Source: Prototheca cutis (Eukaryota > Chlorophyta > Trebouxiophyceae > Chlorellales > Chlorellaceae). From it: a stretch of DNA of 53,713 nt. Location: the NCBI GenBank assembly GCA_002897115.2, contig BCIH01000002.1, positions 1,370,515 through 1,424,227 of the forward strand, given 5' to 3'. Position numbers and translations under genes: made by a program. The number at the start of each line of letters is the position of its first letter. The first letter of the stretch is position 1. Positions 10,329 through 21,844 of this stretch are shown piece by piece. The notes beneath the pieces are model-generated. The model was not told the origin of the DNA and searched no databases. It worked only from the letters and a program-made list of their open reading frames with translations.

Positions 10329-11198
10329 CTATGTCTTAAAAGACTTGCCGCAGCCGCACGATCTGGTGGCGTTGGGGTTGTCGAATTTAAACCCGCCACC
10401 GATGAGAGCATCCGAGTAGTCGAGGGACATGCCAAAGAGGTAGAGCAGAGCCTTTGCATCGCAGACGAGCCGGAAGCCTTCGCCATACTCCATGACCGTG
10501 TCATGAGCTCCCACCTTGTCCTCCTCCTCGAAATCCATGGTGCTGCACAGCGTTTTGTTGGATGTGCTCGATGTTGGTTGGGTGGGTGTACGGGGTTTGC
10601 CCAGCAGAGATGATACCCCATGGGGAAGGGGGGGGCCCCGGAGAGGGCATTAGCGCAGATTAGGCTTGTGGCGATGGTTCATTGCACACAAACACCCACT
10701 TCCACCCATCAGACCGGTGGTCCATCAATGATTCATACCAGCATCCCCACCACTCACTAGCTCATGCCCGAGCAGCCCCCAGACTTGACGCCCATGCGCA
10801 GCATGAGGCTGGAGCCTTTGTCGGCCTGCAGCCTCCTCAGATGCGACAGGGCCCTGTCCGTGAGTTGAATGGGTGGTGGTGCTGGTGCAGTCGCCACTGC
10901 AGAAGCTGCAACGTGCGGGTGGTGGAGGAAGTGTCCCTGTTGGCTCGGGCATTCAAGTTGCAAGCCATGGATCACGCCTGCCGTTTCAGCGCGTCGCAAG
11001 CCGCGGCGCACAGGCCCCAGCCCCCTCGCCGGCCATATTTCATTCACATGCACGTTTACCTGCTTGAGACGCCGCCCCTGTCCGAGCAAGGCGCTGGAGC
11101 GGGCGTGCTGACCGCACCACGCGCGGGGCGTGGGTCCCGGCCTTGAAACTATGGACGCCTCGACCGACAGCCCTGCACTGCGCACTGGCCCCGATCAT
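10329..11198 (-). CDS. IscA: A-type Fe-S carrier protein, IscA/SufA family, organelle-targeted
   Basis: Exons 11198-11060, 10905-10758 and 10542-10329 encode 166 residues. Exon 1 starts MIGASAQCRAVGRGVHSF and is rich in Ala, Arg, Ser and Val with no acidic residue, a good transit peptide. The mature part begins IQLTDRALSHLRRLQ and has the three Fe-S cysteines in GGCSGMS (C91) and CGCGKSF (C158, C160), plus the family text LDYSDALIGGGF and NPNAT. It resembles plant plastid CpIscA most, which carries and transfers Fe-S clusters in the SUF system; mitochondrial location is the alternative. The continuous minus frame through 11185 lacks an ATG, which is why the exon 1 frame with the ATG at 11198 and donor CAG|GTAAAC was chosen. 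The exon 2 acceptor could be nine bases further downstream (first base 10896). Confidence 0.9.
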
Positions 11199-12918
11199 TG
11201 TGTTGTGACGTCTAGGCACTGAATTGGGAATGCGCGAAACTGTCTTGGAGGGGACCCGATAACAACGGCGTCACTACCTGGCTGATTTTCCCTGGCACGA
11301 GAACCCCTTCCGCCAACACTGCTTCCGTCTGGGAGAAGGCTGCACGTGATGTGAGGTATCTGTACGAGGCTTGGCCCCACTCGCCCCCATCGTTCGCTCA
11401 CCCCGTCTCGTTACAGAATCGCGCCGTTGTCCATTGAGAAAGGAAACAACCAGGGGCAGGAGCAGATGCCCAGGGCGTGAGAAGGAACGGACAGGGAGGA
11501 AACACGGCCAGTAGGGAGCTCGAGCGCAGCGCAGGAAAGCGACGCAGCGCTTGGCGCCGGTCAAAGGGCACCAAGAAACCGGTGAGCACTGGACGAGATC
11601 GGTCAGGAGCCGTGTGCACCCAACACTGGAGGAAAAGAAGAGGGCGGCCGCCGCGGGCATGCGAGACCCGGTTGCCCACACAACATGGGGCAGCAGGCTG
11701 CAGAGGCCACAGGTGGAATCGGGGCATGCGAGGCGGCGCAAGGCTTGGCAGTTGGACAACCCACTGCCAGGCGTAGCAGGGCCCAGGGCCAGTCCCTGCG
11801 CCATCTGCGCATGAAGAGAAGATGGGGCCCGGTGGCGACCCATCGAAAAGAGCCGCACGCGGGGGCCGATCGATTGAAGGGATGGGCCTGCCGTGCGGCT
11901 GGGGTGCTCGAAGGCGGCGCCCCCGGGCAAAGGGGGCGACCAATGTTAAGCCAACGACAGTGACGGCCCCTCACATCAGGGGCATTGGGAGGGGTACACG
12001 GAAAGGCAGGAGATGCAGGCAACGAAAAGACCGCATCCGCACACGGTCCAGGAGCTCAGTAGGGTGGCGGCCAGCAGGAGCGGCTGCACCGAGCGCCGTC
12101 GCCGGAGCACCGCCATCTTTCAAGTTACGGGTGCCCTCCGGAAACAGCCAAAATCAGATGTGAGTCATGTTGTCGTTCTCGCGGTCTGGGAGCGCAATGC
12201 CACACAGGTACAGGCGCACAAACGGGACACCGTTGCAGGTGCAGACGGTGGGGCGCCAGACAGATAGATGTGTGTGCGCATGTTGGCAAGGGCCACGATG
12301 CCTCACCAAGAATACCTCTCAGCATGAAGGAAAAAAGAGTAGAGGGGACGCCGGGCAAGGGCGCCCACCGAGGAGGAGATGCCGAGCGAGCACAGGAGAG
12401 GCAGTCGATTTTGCGCGTGAGCGACTGCCTCCATCTCGTGACCGGGGGCCCCCGAGGGCACCGTGGGTCTTGGGTGCGACTGCAAGCCCCGAGGTGTCGC
12501 CATGGATCCCCAGTGCACAACATGGGGGGAAAGAAAGAAAGCTTGGCAAGTGTGAACGGAAAGTACATCAAGCGGAATCGACGTGGACGGAGCATCAGAT
12601 CATGGAGTCACAGGGGTGCCTGAAAATATGGCCGGCACCCCTGGGAAGAGGGGTGGAGTTGTGTAGTGGGGGAGGGGGATCCTCACACAATGGGCTTGGG
12701 GTCTGGGAGCCCAGTCTTCTGCCCGTCTGGCACCCATGCGTGCCATACATATCTTTTCTTTCGAGGGGTGACTTGATTCTGGGCGAGCGAGTGGGAGGGA
12801 GTCTAGACCTGCGACTGGGCCCTTGTGGATGGCGGCAGAGATTGGGGGGGGGGCAGCCACAATTACTGCCCGTGCCACACACCACCACCACCTGTGCCGC
12901 CATCTGCACTGCAGCACT
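11199..12918. other. Long spacer upstream of IscA and downstream of the DDX6 gene
   Basis: About 1.7 kb. Several long frames on both strands (for example 11274-11930 minus, 12167-12922 plus) have skewed Arg/Pro/Cys/Trp composition, no recognisable family and no supporting splice logic, so they are treated as GC-driven chance frames. The part near 12919 should be the DDX6 3' UTR (a G-tract at 12845-12852); the part near 11198 the IscA promoter. Confidence 0.4.
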
Positions 12919-14558
12919 CTAGACGCAGTACAGGCTCTTCTCGATCTGCGGGGGGATCGGCTTGATCTCGGTGCCCAGCTCCTGCTCGATGCGATAGAGG
13001 TTGAACCTGTCCTCGTAGGTGATGAGATTGATGGCGAGACCCAGGTGCCCAAACCGGCCCGAGCGCCCGACCCTGTGCAGGTACGTCTCGGCATTCTTGG
13101 GGAAGTCAAAGTTGATGACGACGTTGACGGCCTGGATGTCGATGCCGCGGGTGAAGAGGTCTGACGAGACGAGGTTCCGACACGAGCCATTGCGGAAATC
13201 GTGAAACACGCGGTTGCGGTGGCTCTGCACCATTTTGGCATGGATGTAGAAGCACGAGTAGCCCAGCTCCGTGACTTTCTTCGCGAGCAACTCGACGCGG
13301 TTGACCGAGTTGCAAAAGATGATGGACTGGTTGATGGACAGCTTGGCAAACAGCGTGTTGAGGCAATGCAGCTTCTGCCGCTCCTCCACAAATGCGTAGT
13401 ACTGCGTCACGCCGCGCAGCGTCAACTCCTCCATCAAGTTGATGATGTAAGGCCGGCGCAGCCACCGGTCCTTGAACTTCTTCACCGTCACGGGGAACGT
13501 CGCCGAGTACAGGCAAACCTGGCGCGTGGGGGGCAGGAAACCCAGCAACTCCTCCACGACCGGCTCAAACTCGACCGAAAGGAGCTTGTCGGCCTCGTCC
13601 ATCACCACCACCCCCGCGCCACCCAGTCGCGCCACGCCCTTCCGTGCCAGGTCAAGGATGCGGCCGGGAGTCGCCACGACGACGTGCACGCGGGCGCCCA
13701 GGCGCTGGATGTCCTCGCGCAGGTTGGTGCCTCCGGTTGCGGCCATGACTTCGACGCCCATGTGACGCCCCAGCTCCTTGCACACCGCGCTCGTCTGCAG
13801 CGCCAGCTCGCGCGTGGGCACCAGGATCAGGGCCTGCACGTCACCGCGGGACGTGTCCACGCGCTCCAACACGGGAATGCAAAACGCCGCAGTCTTGCCG
13901 GTGCCGTTCTTCGCGCGGGCCAGGATGTCGCGGCCGGCCAGCGCCACGGGGATGGATTCCTCCTGGATGGGGCTGGGACGCTCAAAACCCTTTTCGTAAA
14001 TGCCCATCAGCAGCTCCCTGAGCGTGCGGGTTGGGGAGGAGGGAGGGTGCTTGTTATTGGTGTAACAGGCGTGAAGAGAGTTCATGCAGCAGTCATGCAG
14101 AGGGACCTTTGGGACATCGACTTCACCCAAAAGGAGCCGCCTGTCCGTTCTCTGTGGGTCCCACCATTCTGCTGGTGGCAAACAAGCCAGTCAGTCAGCC
14201 CCTGGTGGCCAAACAGAANCCCCNCCCTGAANCCNCCCGCCTGCCACTCCCGAGGATCCCTGGCACACCCACCTCTTCAGAAAATAATCCTCGAAGCTGT
14301 TGCCCTTCGTCGCCGTCACATCCTGTGCCGTGGTGGGGGCAGCGGGAGGGGTCGGGCGACCGGCGAAGCCATCACACCCGGGCCCAGCCCCGCGGTCGGC
14401 GGGGTAGACGGTCCAGCAAGGCCCTCAACCCACACACGGTCCAGAATGCTCACCGCTGTCTTGATACGGGTATCTTTGGGGGGGAGCGCGAGAGACTGCT
14501 TCCAGTCCTCCCCTGCGCCGGGGGCCTGCCCCGCGTTCGTGGGGGCCAATGCTGCCAT
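12919..14558 (-). CDS. DDX6: DEAD-box RNA helicase, DDX6/Dhh1 (plant RH6/8/12) type
   Basis: Exons 14558-14454, 14322-14273 and 14017-12919 encode 417 residues. Exon 1 carries [19 protein letters not shown], exon 2 the DVTATKG and FEDYFLKR signature that precedes the Q motif in Dhh1 proteins, exon 3 the helicase core: [21 protein letters not shown] (about 87-94), [49 protein letters not shown] and [10 protein letters not shown]. The motif text IYEKGFERP and [12 protein letters not shown] is diagnostic for the DDX6 group. These proteins repress translation and promote decapping in cytoplasmic P-bodies; that role is inferred from family. Motif V reads SSDLFTRG where plants have CTDLFTRG. Intron 2 contains ambiguous bases (14219-14235). 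The protein ends soon after the core, with no long tail. Confidence 0.95.
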
Positions 14559-15538
14559 TGCGCTCGGAATCGGTCTATTCAGTGGTAATGCGCTTGACCT
14601 AGGCGACAGCGGTCTATGAAGAACCGTGGCAGCAAGGTTATCTGCTCTTCTAGTAGGCGACCCAAAGCCGTGTGATTGCCCAGAACCGAGTGTCGTGGCT
14701 GGAACGCCGGAGTGCTTGCCTGCTCTCTTTAAAATAACGCCGAACAGCTGATTGCGAATGCGTGCTCGTGAAATAACATCAGCTCATTTGTACCCCGAGA
14801 TCTTGGACTGGCGAGCTTTGGCAAATGCTCACGATCGGGACGGGGGGCCGTCCTTTCCAGGACGGACCGGGGCAGTACGGGGTGGTAGGAAAAGTTGGAT
14901 GCCTGGCTGCTTCTCCCTTGCCCTATCATGCTTCCGGCCCAGACAGGAGCTGATGCTTACACCTCGAGATAACTATGATATTCTTTATGATGAGATGGGA
15001 AAAGCCACATTACCATGTCCGAACGGAGTTCTGCTCCGCTGAGTTCAAAGGGGGGGCCCCACGTCCTGGGCCCCATTGCCGCAATCCGGCAGGCCCAGAG
15101 TTGGTCAGCCCACGCACATATACGGTTCATGGACGCAAAGGGCAGAGAATCCAAGTACAAATCAAAGGTGGGACGGAGCTGAAATGAAAACTGTGAAGAG
15201 GTGACGACGACGGCGACTTGGACCAGTCACAGGTGCCCCCCTGAGCTGGTGCCAAGGATGGGCCGGGCGACAGCCAGACTGCCAACAACGCCGCCGGCGG
15301 AAACCCTCGCGCCATCACAGAAAGATCCAGTGCACACCTTCATCGCCACGGGTCAACGTGAAGTGGGGCCACAAGGCATCTCACACGCATGGACAAGAAT
15401 CCAAGCCGGAACCCCGTGTCAGGGGCAGCATTCCATGCAATTTGCACATAGGGTGATCAGTAGGGCATCAGTTGGTCGATGGATTGGGTTAAGAATGGGC
15501 TCCATGTGACAATGATGGGCTTAACGTGCCTGCCCGCT
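14559..15538. other. Spacer: DDX6 promoter and SelK-family 3' UTR
   Basis: About 980 bases between two minus-strand genes. I looked on the minus strand for a SECIS-like stem (ATGA ... AA ... TGA quartet) after the SelK TGA and saw no convincing one by eye. No gene-like frame. Confidence 0.4.
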
Positions 15539-16246
15539 TCACCTCCTGCACATGCCTCCAGGGCACCCTACGTCTGCAGCGCGTGCGTGCAGAGGGAACG
15601 GTTGCTTGTTCTGCATCCAACAGGCACCGCCACGACGCACCACAAGCAGTGCAAGCAGCATGCATCAGCACCAGGCACCTGGACAACGCTCTCACTTCCT
15701 CCGTCGGCCCGGAAGTCGCCGAGACCGTGAATGCGAGCCCCACCGCTCCCGCTGCCACCGCCGCCATGGTGGTGGTGATGTTGGCTACCACCGAAGGCTG
15801 ACCCGTAGTCCGTGCTCCGTTGCCGATGCTCCAGAGTCTCTGCTGGGTTTACAAGCGTGCGGAAGCTGCACAAAGGGGATGGGNGGGTGGGCCTGTGGAC
15901 GCAACTCGCCAGCCCTTTGTGAGCTGCAAGCTTGGCGGGCCCGGCAGTTGGACACCCTCACAACCACAGACGGACTCACAAGAGGGCGATGAGTCTCCAG
16001 ATGGTAATAAAGAAAGTAATGATGGCATGTCTACTGCTCCTCCTGGTCTGCACTCTTCCTGCAAGTTGGTGAGATTTGCGCGGAGAAATGAGGGCAAGCC
16101 GACAAAGGTGTTTTCCTGGAACGGACGGAGACCTGGCCCCGACGGCAGGTCCGGCTCCCAGGCAGACAAGGCCGTCCAATGAAAGCCGCATGGAGGAACG
16201 CAAGTAAATGTAAAGGCCAAAAATCACCTTTTCGAATGTAGACCAT
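15539..16246 (-). CDS. SELENOK: Selenoprotein K family ER membrane protein (Cys or Sec form)
   Basis: Four exons, 16246-16228, 16058-15980, 15865-15696 and 15573-15539, give exactly 100 residues, the size of SelK. The start is MVYIRKGRV, the hallmark MVYIxxGxV opening; then WRLIALFFRTLVNP within a single transmembrane segment (about residues 17-36), a cytosolic His/Gly-rich stretch with HHHHH, and RIHGLGDFRADGG. SelK is an ER membrane protein that recruits ERAD and palmitoylation partners. The last exon ends GCPGGMCRR then TGA. In Sec-containing SelK the selenocysteine lies within the last few residues; plant homologues have Cys there. Reading through the TGA would add SGQAR before TAA. The last intron (acceptor ctgcag) is the least certain junction. 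An N at 15884 lies in intron 2. Confidence 0.75.
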
Positions 16247-16682
16247 GTGCTGGATCGCCCCTGCTGGCGCAGAGGCCCAGCCTTTCAGGCCCAGCCCTTT
16301 GCCTCGCGCACGCTCCCGATGTAGGCGAGAGTGTTTTCGGTCTCGTTACCAGTCTCCAGAGCCGATGGGCCCACGCGAAAAATCACGAGCACATCTAATC
16401 GCGAGGTGATGGAAGAAAATTGGATGTGCGACAGGGTGGAAGCCCTCCCGAATTCGATGCCGAGCCGGTGCCCGTTCGGGAAACCCCGACACCCCCGTGT
16501 CCCAGCAATCTTGGTGTTTGGGTTCTTCCGCGGTTTCCAGGCGAACCCCGGGCGGCAAGCACCAGGAGTATGTGCTGGGATGCTTTTCACGATGGCATTC
16601 CTGGGGCCAAAACACCTATTGTTTCGTTAATCACAATGACAATAGGTCTCGAAACATGCATCGCTGTGCAGGAATAATATTA
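16247..16682. other. Short spacer between two minus-strand genes
   Basis: 436 bases containing the SelK promoter side and, near 16683, the start of the 3' UTR expected for that neighbour's upstream gene. AT-richer than its surroundings. Nothing recognisable. Confidence 0.4.
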
Positions 16683-18545
16683 TCATAGAGGCCCGGCAAA
16701 GCGGCGGAGGTCGTCCACCCCGACGGGAACTGCAGCCGGCGGCAGATCAGTGCTGCCAAATACCACAAAGCCCTTGCCCACGACTGCCTCGGGCCGTGCT
16801 GCAGCCGCATGGGCCGAACTCAACGGCACGATCAACGGCCCAGCCGCCGCTGCCGCGACGGCGCGAGCCGCCGCGAGTCTGTCGGGACCGAGCTCCCGCC
16901 GCAGGCCATCGCCCTCCAGTCTCGACAACAGCGCCACCACGTGTGTCGCTGTGGCCTCGGGCTCGGCACCTGGCGGCAGCAACGATACGCGGCGTGCCAT
17001 CCGCGGCACCGCACCTGTCGCATCGGCGGCTACGGCCGCCCCAGTGGCTCCCAGGGCGGCCGGGTGAGCCATGGCCACTGCTGCCAGAGCCGCTGCAGCC
17101 GCCGCGAGCTCCGATCGTGTCGCCGGCGGTTCGCACGATATATTTAATATTTGCATTTCTCCCTGAGCTGCAGTCTTGGGCGCTGTGGCTGCATCCGTCA
17201 GTGCTGCCAGTTTGGGCGTCATCGTTACCCGCGCATTTCCCGTTTCCAAGGCCTCCTCTAACACCGTCTCACCAGCACCATCACGTCGCACACTTGCGCA
17301 AAGCTCTGCGAGCGACCGTTCTTCGATGCCGCGGGGTTCCGGCAGGGCCATCCACCGCCGGCCGGCAGCAGTGGCTGAGAACACCACCTCCGCCCCTCGG
17401 CCGCACGCAAGCACCGCCCCCCCCGCCAGGCTCAAACCGCCAAGTGCCAAGAGACCCACAGCACGGCGCGCGGCACGCAGCGGCGGCAGCGTGGTCAGCG
17501 GCGAAGGCTGCGCTCCGAAGTCCAAGTCGAGATCCGTGGAGATTTCACGGATAAACTCCCGCAGCTCCGGCGGCTCATCCGCCGCGCCCGAGCTGTCGTC
17601 GCTGCTGCTCGCGTCCTGGCTGCTGCTGTTGGATGAAGGAAACGGCCCGCTAGGCCAGCCGGTGTCGTCATCCGAGAGCAGCAGCTTCACGGCAGCTGCC
17701 TCCAGCCGGCGGGCGATACCCTTGCGGCGCGCGGCGCGGGCGAGAAGCGCGAGTCGCAGCTCGGCGATGCCCCGCGCCGCGGCCAGACGGCTGGCTTCGT
17801 ACGGCGACAAGAAAGCAGGAACAAACTCGACGCAGCGTCCGGGACCTGTGCACTGGTAGCAGGCGGCCGAAGGCACGGCGTAGACCTTGATATCCCCCAG
17901 CCGCCGGCATACACGCCGCCGGGGGGACAGCAGCGCTGACGGCGGGAGGGCTGCTGCGGCCCGGCACTGGGCCCAACTCCTCAGCATGGCTGCTGCCTCG
18001 TCCAGAACATCGGTGACCAACGTCAGACCTGGTGGTGGTGGGGTTGTCGTAGAGACAGCTGCTGTCCCGGCAGCCCGCCCCGGTACAAACTCATCATTCC
18101 CGCCAGGATTAGCCACAGCCCGGCTGAGCTCCCCAATCGCCAGCAGTGCCCATCGCACAGGCATGGCCATGACCAGGGCAGGATGATCTTCGTCCACTGC
18201 GGTCGAGCGCCCGGGCACCGGCTGCTCCTCCACCCACACCGGAGAGTGGCTGTTTCCAGGTGGAAGCGGGGTGGCATCGTTGGTGTCATTGGAGAAGGGC
18301 ATGGCCGGGGCTCCAAGCACCTCGGCGCCCGTCCGTACAGCTGCAGCTGGCGATCGCAGCCGAAGATGTCCCTGCCGGGTCATGGGATCATCCGACGTTG
18401 GTGTCCGTGGCCGCCGATCCCAAGCCAGGGCTGGCACTGCAGCAGGAGCGTGAACGGGGTGGGTGTATGCATGCGTGAGCAATGAGCATCCTGGTGCAGC
18501 CAGCTTAATCCCCGCGTTGCGGTAGTCATAGCCAACCACTGATGA

Positions 18546-18580
<35 letters not shown>

Positions 18581-19082
18581 GCCCCCAGTGCCACTTACAT
18601 TTGGATTTGAACCAGAGCCCCATACGACTTCCCCGCCGGGGCCAACGATGACCCTTGCCATCACACACTTGGAGCCTGGTGACCCCCGCGCCCAGCCGCC
18701 GGGCAGCTTCCCGGTCAAGCAGCAGCACGGCATCGCCATCGAGGCGCGTGCCCTGCAGCAGGCTGTGTGCCACAAAGGGCGTGGTAGCCTCCAGGAACCG
18801 CTGCCAGCCGGGCATGGCCGCACCGCGCCCTCGTGCGAGCTCCAGCTGGCGACGGATCAGTTCGTCCCCGGCGCCGCCGGGCCTGGCAAACTCCGCCGCC
18901 ATGCCAGGCGCAGCGGGAAGAAACACTGCACCCACAAACACAGCAGGCACGAGTGGATCGGGGCCAGCAGTCGCAGGCGGAGGAGGGACAGTGCCCGGCA
19001 CTGGGGCGCCTGCGAGCGCCGGCTGGGCAGCTGCAGGTGGAGCCATTGATAGATGGACGCTCCCCCTGGATGCACCCGTCAT
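16683..19082 (-). CDS. Unrecognised Ala-rich protein with one hydrophobic segment
   Basis: The minus frame is open from about 19331 to the TAG at 16683. I chose ATG 19082 (MTGASRGSVHLSMAPP); ATG 19331 would add 83 residues. An intron 18598-18437 (GTAAGT ... CTGCAG, phase 1, 162 bases) holds a CA/TG repeat and is a multiple of three without stops, so it would be translated if retained. Spliced product: 745 residues. Visible parts: a Pro/Ala-rich start, ELIRRQLELARGRG and WQRFLEATTPFVAHSLL, a CYQCTGPGRC cysteine cluster, a helical Arg/Ala-rich stretch, a Ser/Asp-rich acidic linker, one likely membrane segment (VGLLALGGLSLAGGAVLAC), then Ala-rich helices and the tail DDLRRFAGPL. I cannot name a family. 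Composition and the uninterrupted 2.2 kb frame argue that it is a real gene. Confidence 0.55.
18547..18577. repeat. (CA)n microsatellite inside an intron
   Basis: About 15 CA units, about 20 bases downstream of the 5' splice site of the intron at 18598-18437 on the minus strand, where it reads (TG)n. Confidence 0.9.
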
Positions 19083-19729
19083 GCTTCCGCCGCTGCCGTC
19101 AGTCCGCTCCGGCGTTTCTTGGCAGTTCAGGGCCTGTACGGCCCTATTGGGCCTTGGGAACCACGGCATGCCAAGCTGGCTGGCTGGATGGCTGTCGCCT
19201 CCTGCGTGAAGGCAGGCAATCAGTCCGCTGGCCTCAGTCCAAGTCGTCCTGGGCTCACATCGGGAACAAAACGCTTTTCCAAGGCTAACACATGTGGGAC
19301 CACATGAGAGGGCCTTTGATGGAATCAGCAACGCAATCCGAGTTCCGCTGGTGAAGGATCGGAAAGGCTCAACCCCTCAATGGGCGTTCGCCCCTGCGAG
19401 TGGTCTCCACGCCCTGGACGTAGGCAAGCCGCACGAGTGAGACGGCTTTGCAGTTTTGAATTATTTCACTCAATCCATGGATTGGAGCATGATGGAAATG
19501 CTGGCAGGGAGTCGGAACTATCAGCGCCGAGCCCAAATGAGCATTGCATCCTGGCATGACGATGCGATCCGGCGGAACATCCAGCCATGCACACCTACCT
19601 GAACGAAAGTCCGTTCTGCTGACCCAGCGATACTCCTGGTACATTCTCCACATTCGACAGCGGCAGCCTTATATTTGATTTTCTCCCCCAGGACTGGATG
19701 TAGGCCTGGGCGACTGCTGACCGCACGTC
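19083..19729. other. Divergent spacer before the RH22-like gene
   Basis: The minus-strand frame of the neighbouring gene stays open to 19331, so some of this may be its 5' coding region or UTR. The rest (19332-19729) should hold both promoters. Nothing else recognised. Confidence 0.4.
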
Positions 19730-21844
19730 ATGTCGACCACCACCACGATTCGGGTGGCTGCGTTCTGCAGCACCCCGGCCTGGCTGTACCGCCGGGTGGG
19801 CACGGCGCACCTGCCGCGCATCCAGTTTCGTGCGAGACCCAGGAGTTTTGGGCATGCGTCCTGCGCCGGCAGTGGGCAGGAGGGACCCGCCTCGAGCCCC
19901 GGCGGCTCCACCGCCGGCACCCAGCCTCCCAAGGCTGGGTTCAAGGGCCTGGGCCTGTCTTCCTGGATGACAAAGTCCCTCGAGTCCCAGGGCTTTCAAC
20001 GTCCCACCAGCATACAGGTGCCATGCCCGTCGTGGTGATGGGGTTTGGTCGATGACAACGACTGCCTGTGTGTGATCACAGGCAGCAACACAAGGCATGC
20101 AGTTCCATAACCAATGCATCACAATGGCCCATGCAGTCCCTGGCGATCCCAGTCCTAGGGACCGGCAGAGACGCGGTGGTGGCGGCAGAGACGGGATCTG
20201 GCAAGACCGTGGCGTACCTCGCTCCACTTTTGAACCGGGTATCAGCGCTGGCGCGGGACTCTTCTCCCGCAGCAGTGCTGGTCATCTGTCCCAATGCGGC
20301 ACTGGCCGAGCAGGTGGCCGCGACGGCTCGGACGCTCTTAGGGCCCCGCGCCGGCCCGGCGGGCGCGGCAATGGTCCTGTCACGCCACGCCCCCCTGCCG
20401 GCCATGGTCCCGGCAGTAGTAGCCGCGACTCCGGGGTCCCTGGCCAGTCTGCTACGGGCGACGGCCTACGACGGTGCCGATGCGGGACCCTGGGTCGGTG
20501 ACGCTCTGCCACGCTGGGCACGCTGTGTGGTCCTAGACGAAGCAGACATGCTGCTGGGAGGAAGCTACCGCCGGGACCTGGGAGCAGTACTGGACCTGCT
20601 GGCGGTGGCCGACAGGCATGAAGCCGCGGAAGCCGTGTCTGCCGCGTTGAAAATGGCACCGGGGGAATTCGCCCGTCTGCCTCGGCACCAACGTCGCGCC
20701 GCCGAAGCCGGTGGTGTTCCGGCGCTGGTTGCCACGGGCTGGCCCGCCGCTGGCGGAGAGAGTAGACACCGACAGGATTCCGAGGTCACCGGCGATGCCG
20801 GATCCTCCATAAGTCTCGAATCCAACGACGACGGTGGCGATGGCGTCATGGGTGCAGAAAGCTTTGTGGATGGCAGTTCTGGCCCCCAATCGGGCGTGGC
20901 TTCTCCACGCACCAAGGCTCCCACGGCATCCCCAGTCCCTCAGCGACCAGGAGGCAGGCAGTATGTCTTTGCGGGGGCGACGCTGCCGAGGGAGGGCAAG
21001 CGCGAGGTCGGGGCCTGGCTCCGGCAAACCTTCCCCGGCGCAGCGTGGCTGGAGGGTCCCCGCCTGCACCGGACGCCCGCGGGCGCCGCGGCCCGGGCGC
21101 ACGAATGGGTTGCTGTGCCGCAACCCCGCGCACGGGACGCGGCGTTGGCACGACTGTTTGCGAGCGCGGGACCCGGGGTCACATTGGTGTTCGCCCGCGA
21201 CGTCCCTGCCGCCGAGCAAGCCGTGGAGAATTTGCAGGCGCTGACCCTCCGGGGATCCCAGCGGCCCGAGTTGCTGTGTTTCCACGCCCGGGTGCCGGCA
21301 GAAGAAAGAGAGGCCATGCTGCGCATGCTACGTGCCGCACCGGCCGACGGCCCGCCCGTCGTCCTCGTCGCCACTGATGCTGCGGCGCGGGGGCTGGATG
21401 TTCCCGGGGTCAACCACGTGATCCAGGCCGACTTTGCCTCTTCGGCCGTCGATTTTTTGCATCGCGTCGGCCGGACAGCACGGGCGGGCCGGACAGGCAA
21501 AGTCACCTCCCTCTACTTCCCAGAGGAGGAGCCCCTGGTCAAAGCGCTCCAAGCAGCCATCGCCAAGGGTATGCCCGGGCGAATTGCTCGGGGTCTGCTT
21601 GGAAAATTCCAAGGATAACTCTGTCCCCTTGCCCTGTTGATTCCACCCACAGGAATCATCTGGCGGCTGTGCTGATGACATGGCGATGTTCACATGCTCG
21701 AACAAACACCCCTCAACACCTCACTCTGCAGATGAGCCTGTGGAGGGTGCATTTAGCAGAAAGCGGTCGTTCCGCAAAAAGTTCAAGCGGTATGGAGAGT
21801 ACATCCCCCGGGGCCAAACGGCGCCAGCCAAAGCAGCACTTTGA
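19730..21844 (+). CDS. RH22: DEAD-box RNA helicase, plastid RH22 type
   Basis: Exons 19730-20017, 20137-21568 and 21732-21844 encode 610 residues. The N-terminus MSTTTTIRVAAFCSTPAWLYRR is Ser/Thr/Arg-rich without acids, a likely plastid transit peptide. Motifs: Q (QGFQRPTSIQ, about 87-96), I AAETGSGKT (113-120), Ib TPGSL, II DEAD (230-233), III GATLP, V ATDAAARGLD, VI HRVGRTARAGRTG. The text VIQADFASSAVDFLHR and the last exon PVEGAFSRKRSFRKKFKR match Arabidopsis RH22, which acts in plastid 50S ribosome assembly. The frame would otherwise run on to 21618; the third exon was added because it restores that C-terminal signature in phase. Odd features: motif Ia is CPNAALAEQ rather than PTRELA, motif III has GAT instead of SAT, and about 140 low-complexity residues separate motifs II and III. 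Confidence 0.88.

Noticed and set aside
11274..12922. Several long frames on both strands
   Set aside because: No motif, poor composition and mutual overlap; GC-rich DNA produces such open frames by chance.
15000..15538. Possible SECIS element for the SelK-family gene
   Set aside because: ATGA and TGAT words near 15320-15350 (minus) are too close for a SECIS stem and do not form an evident helix by eye; not claimed without folding.
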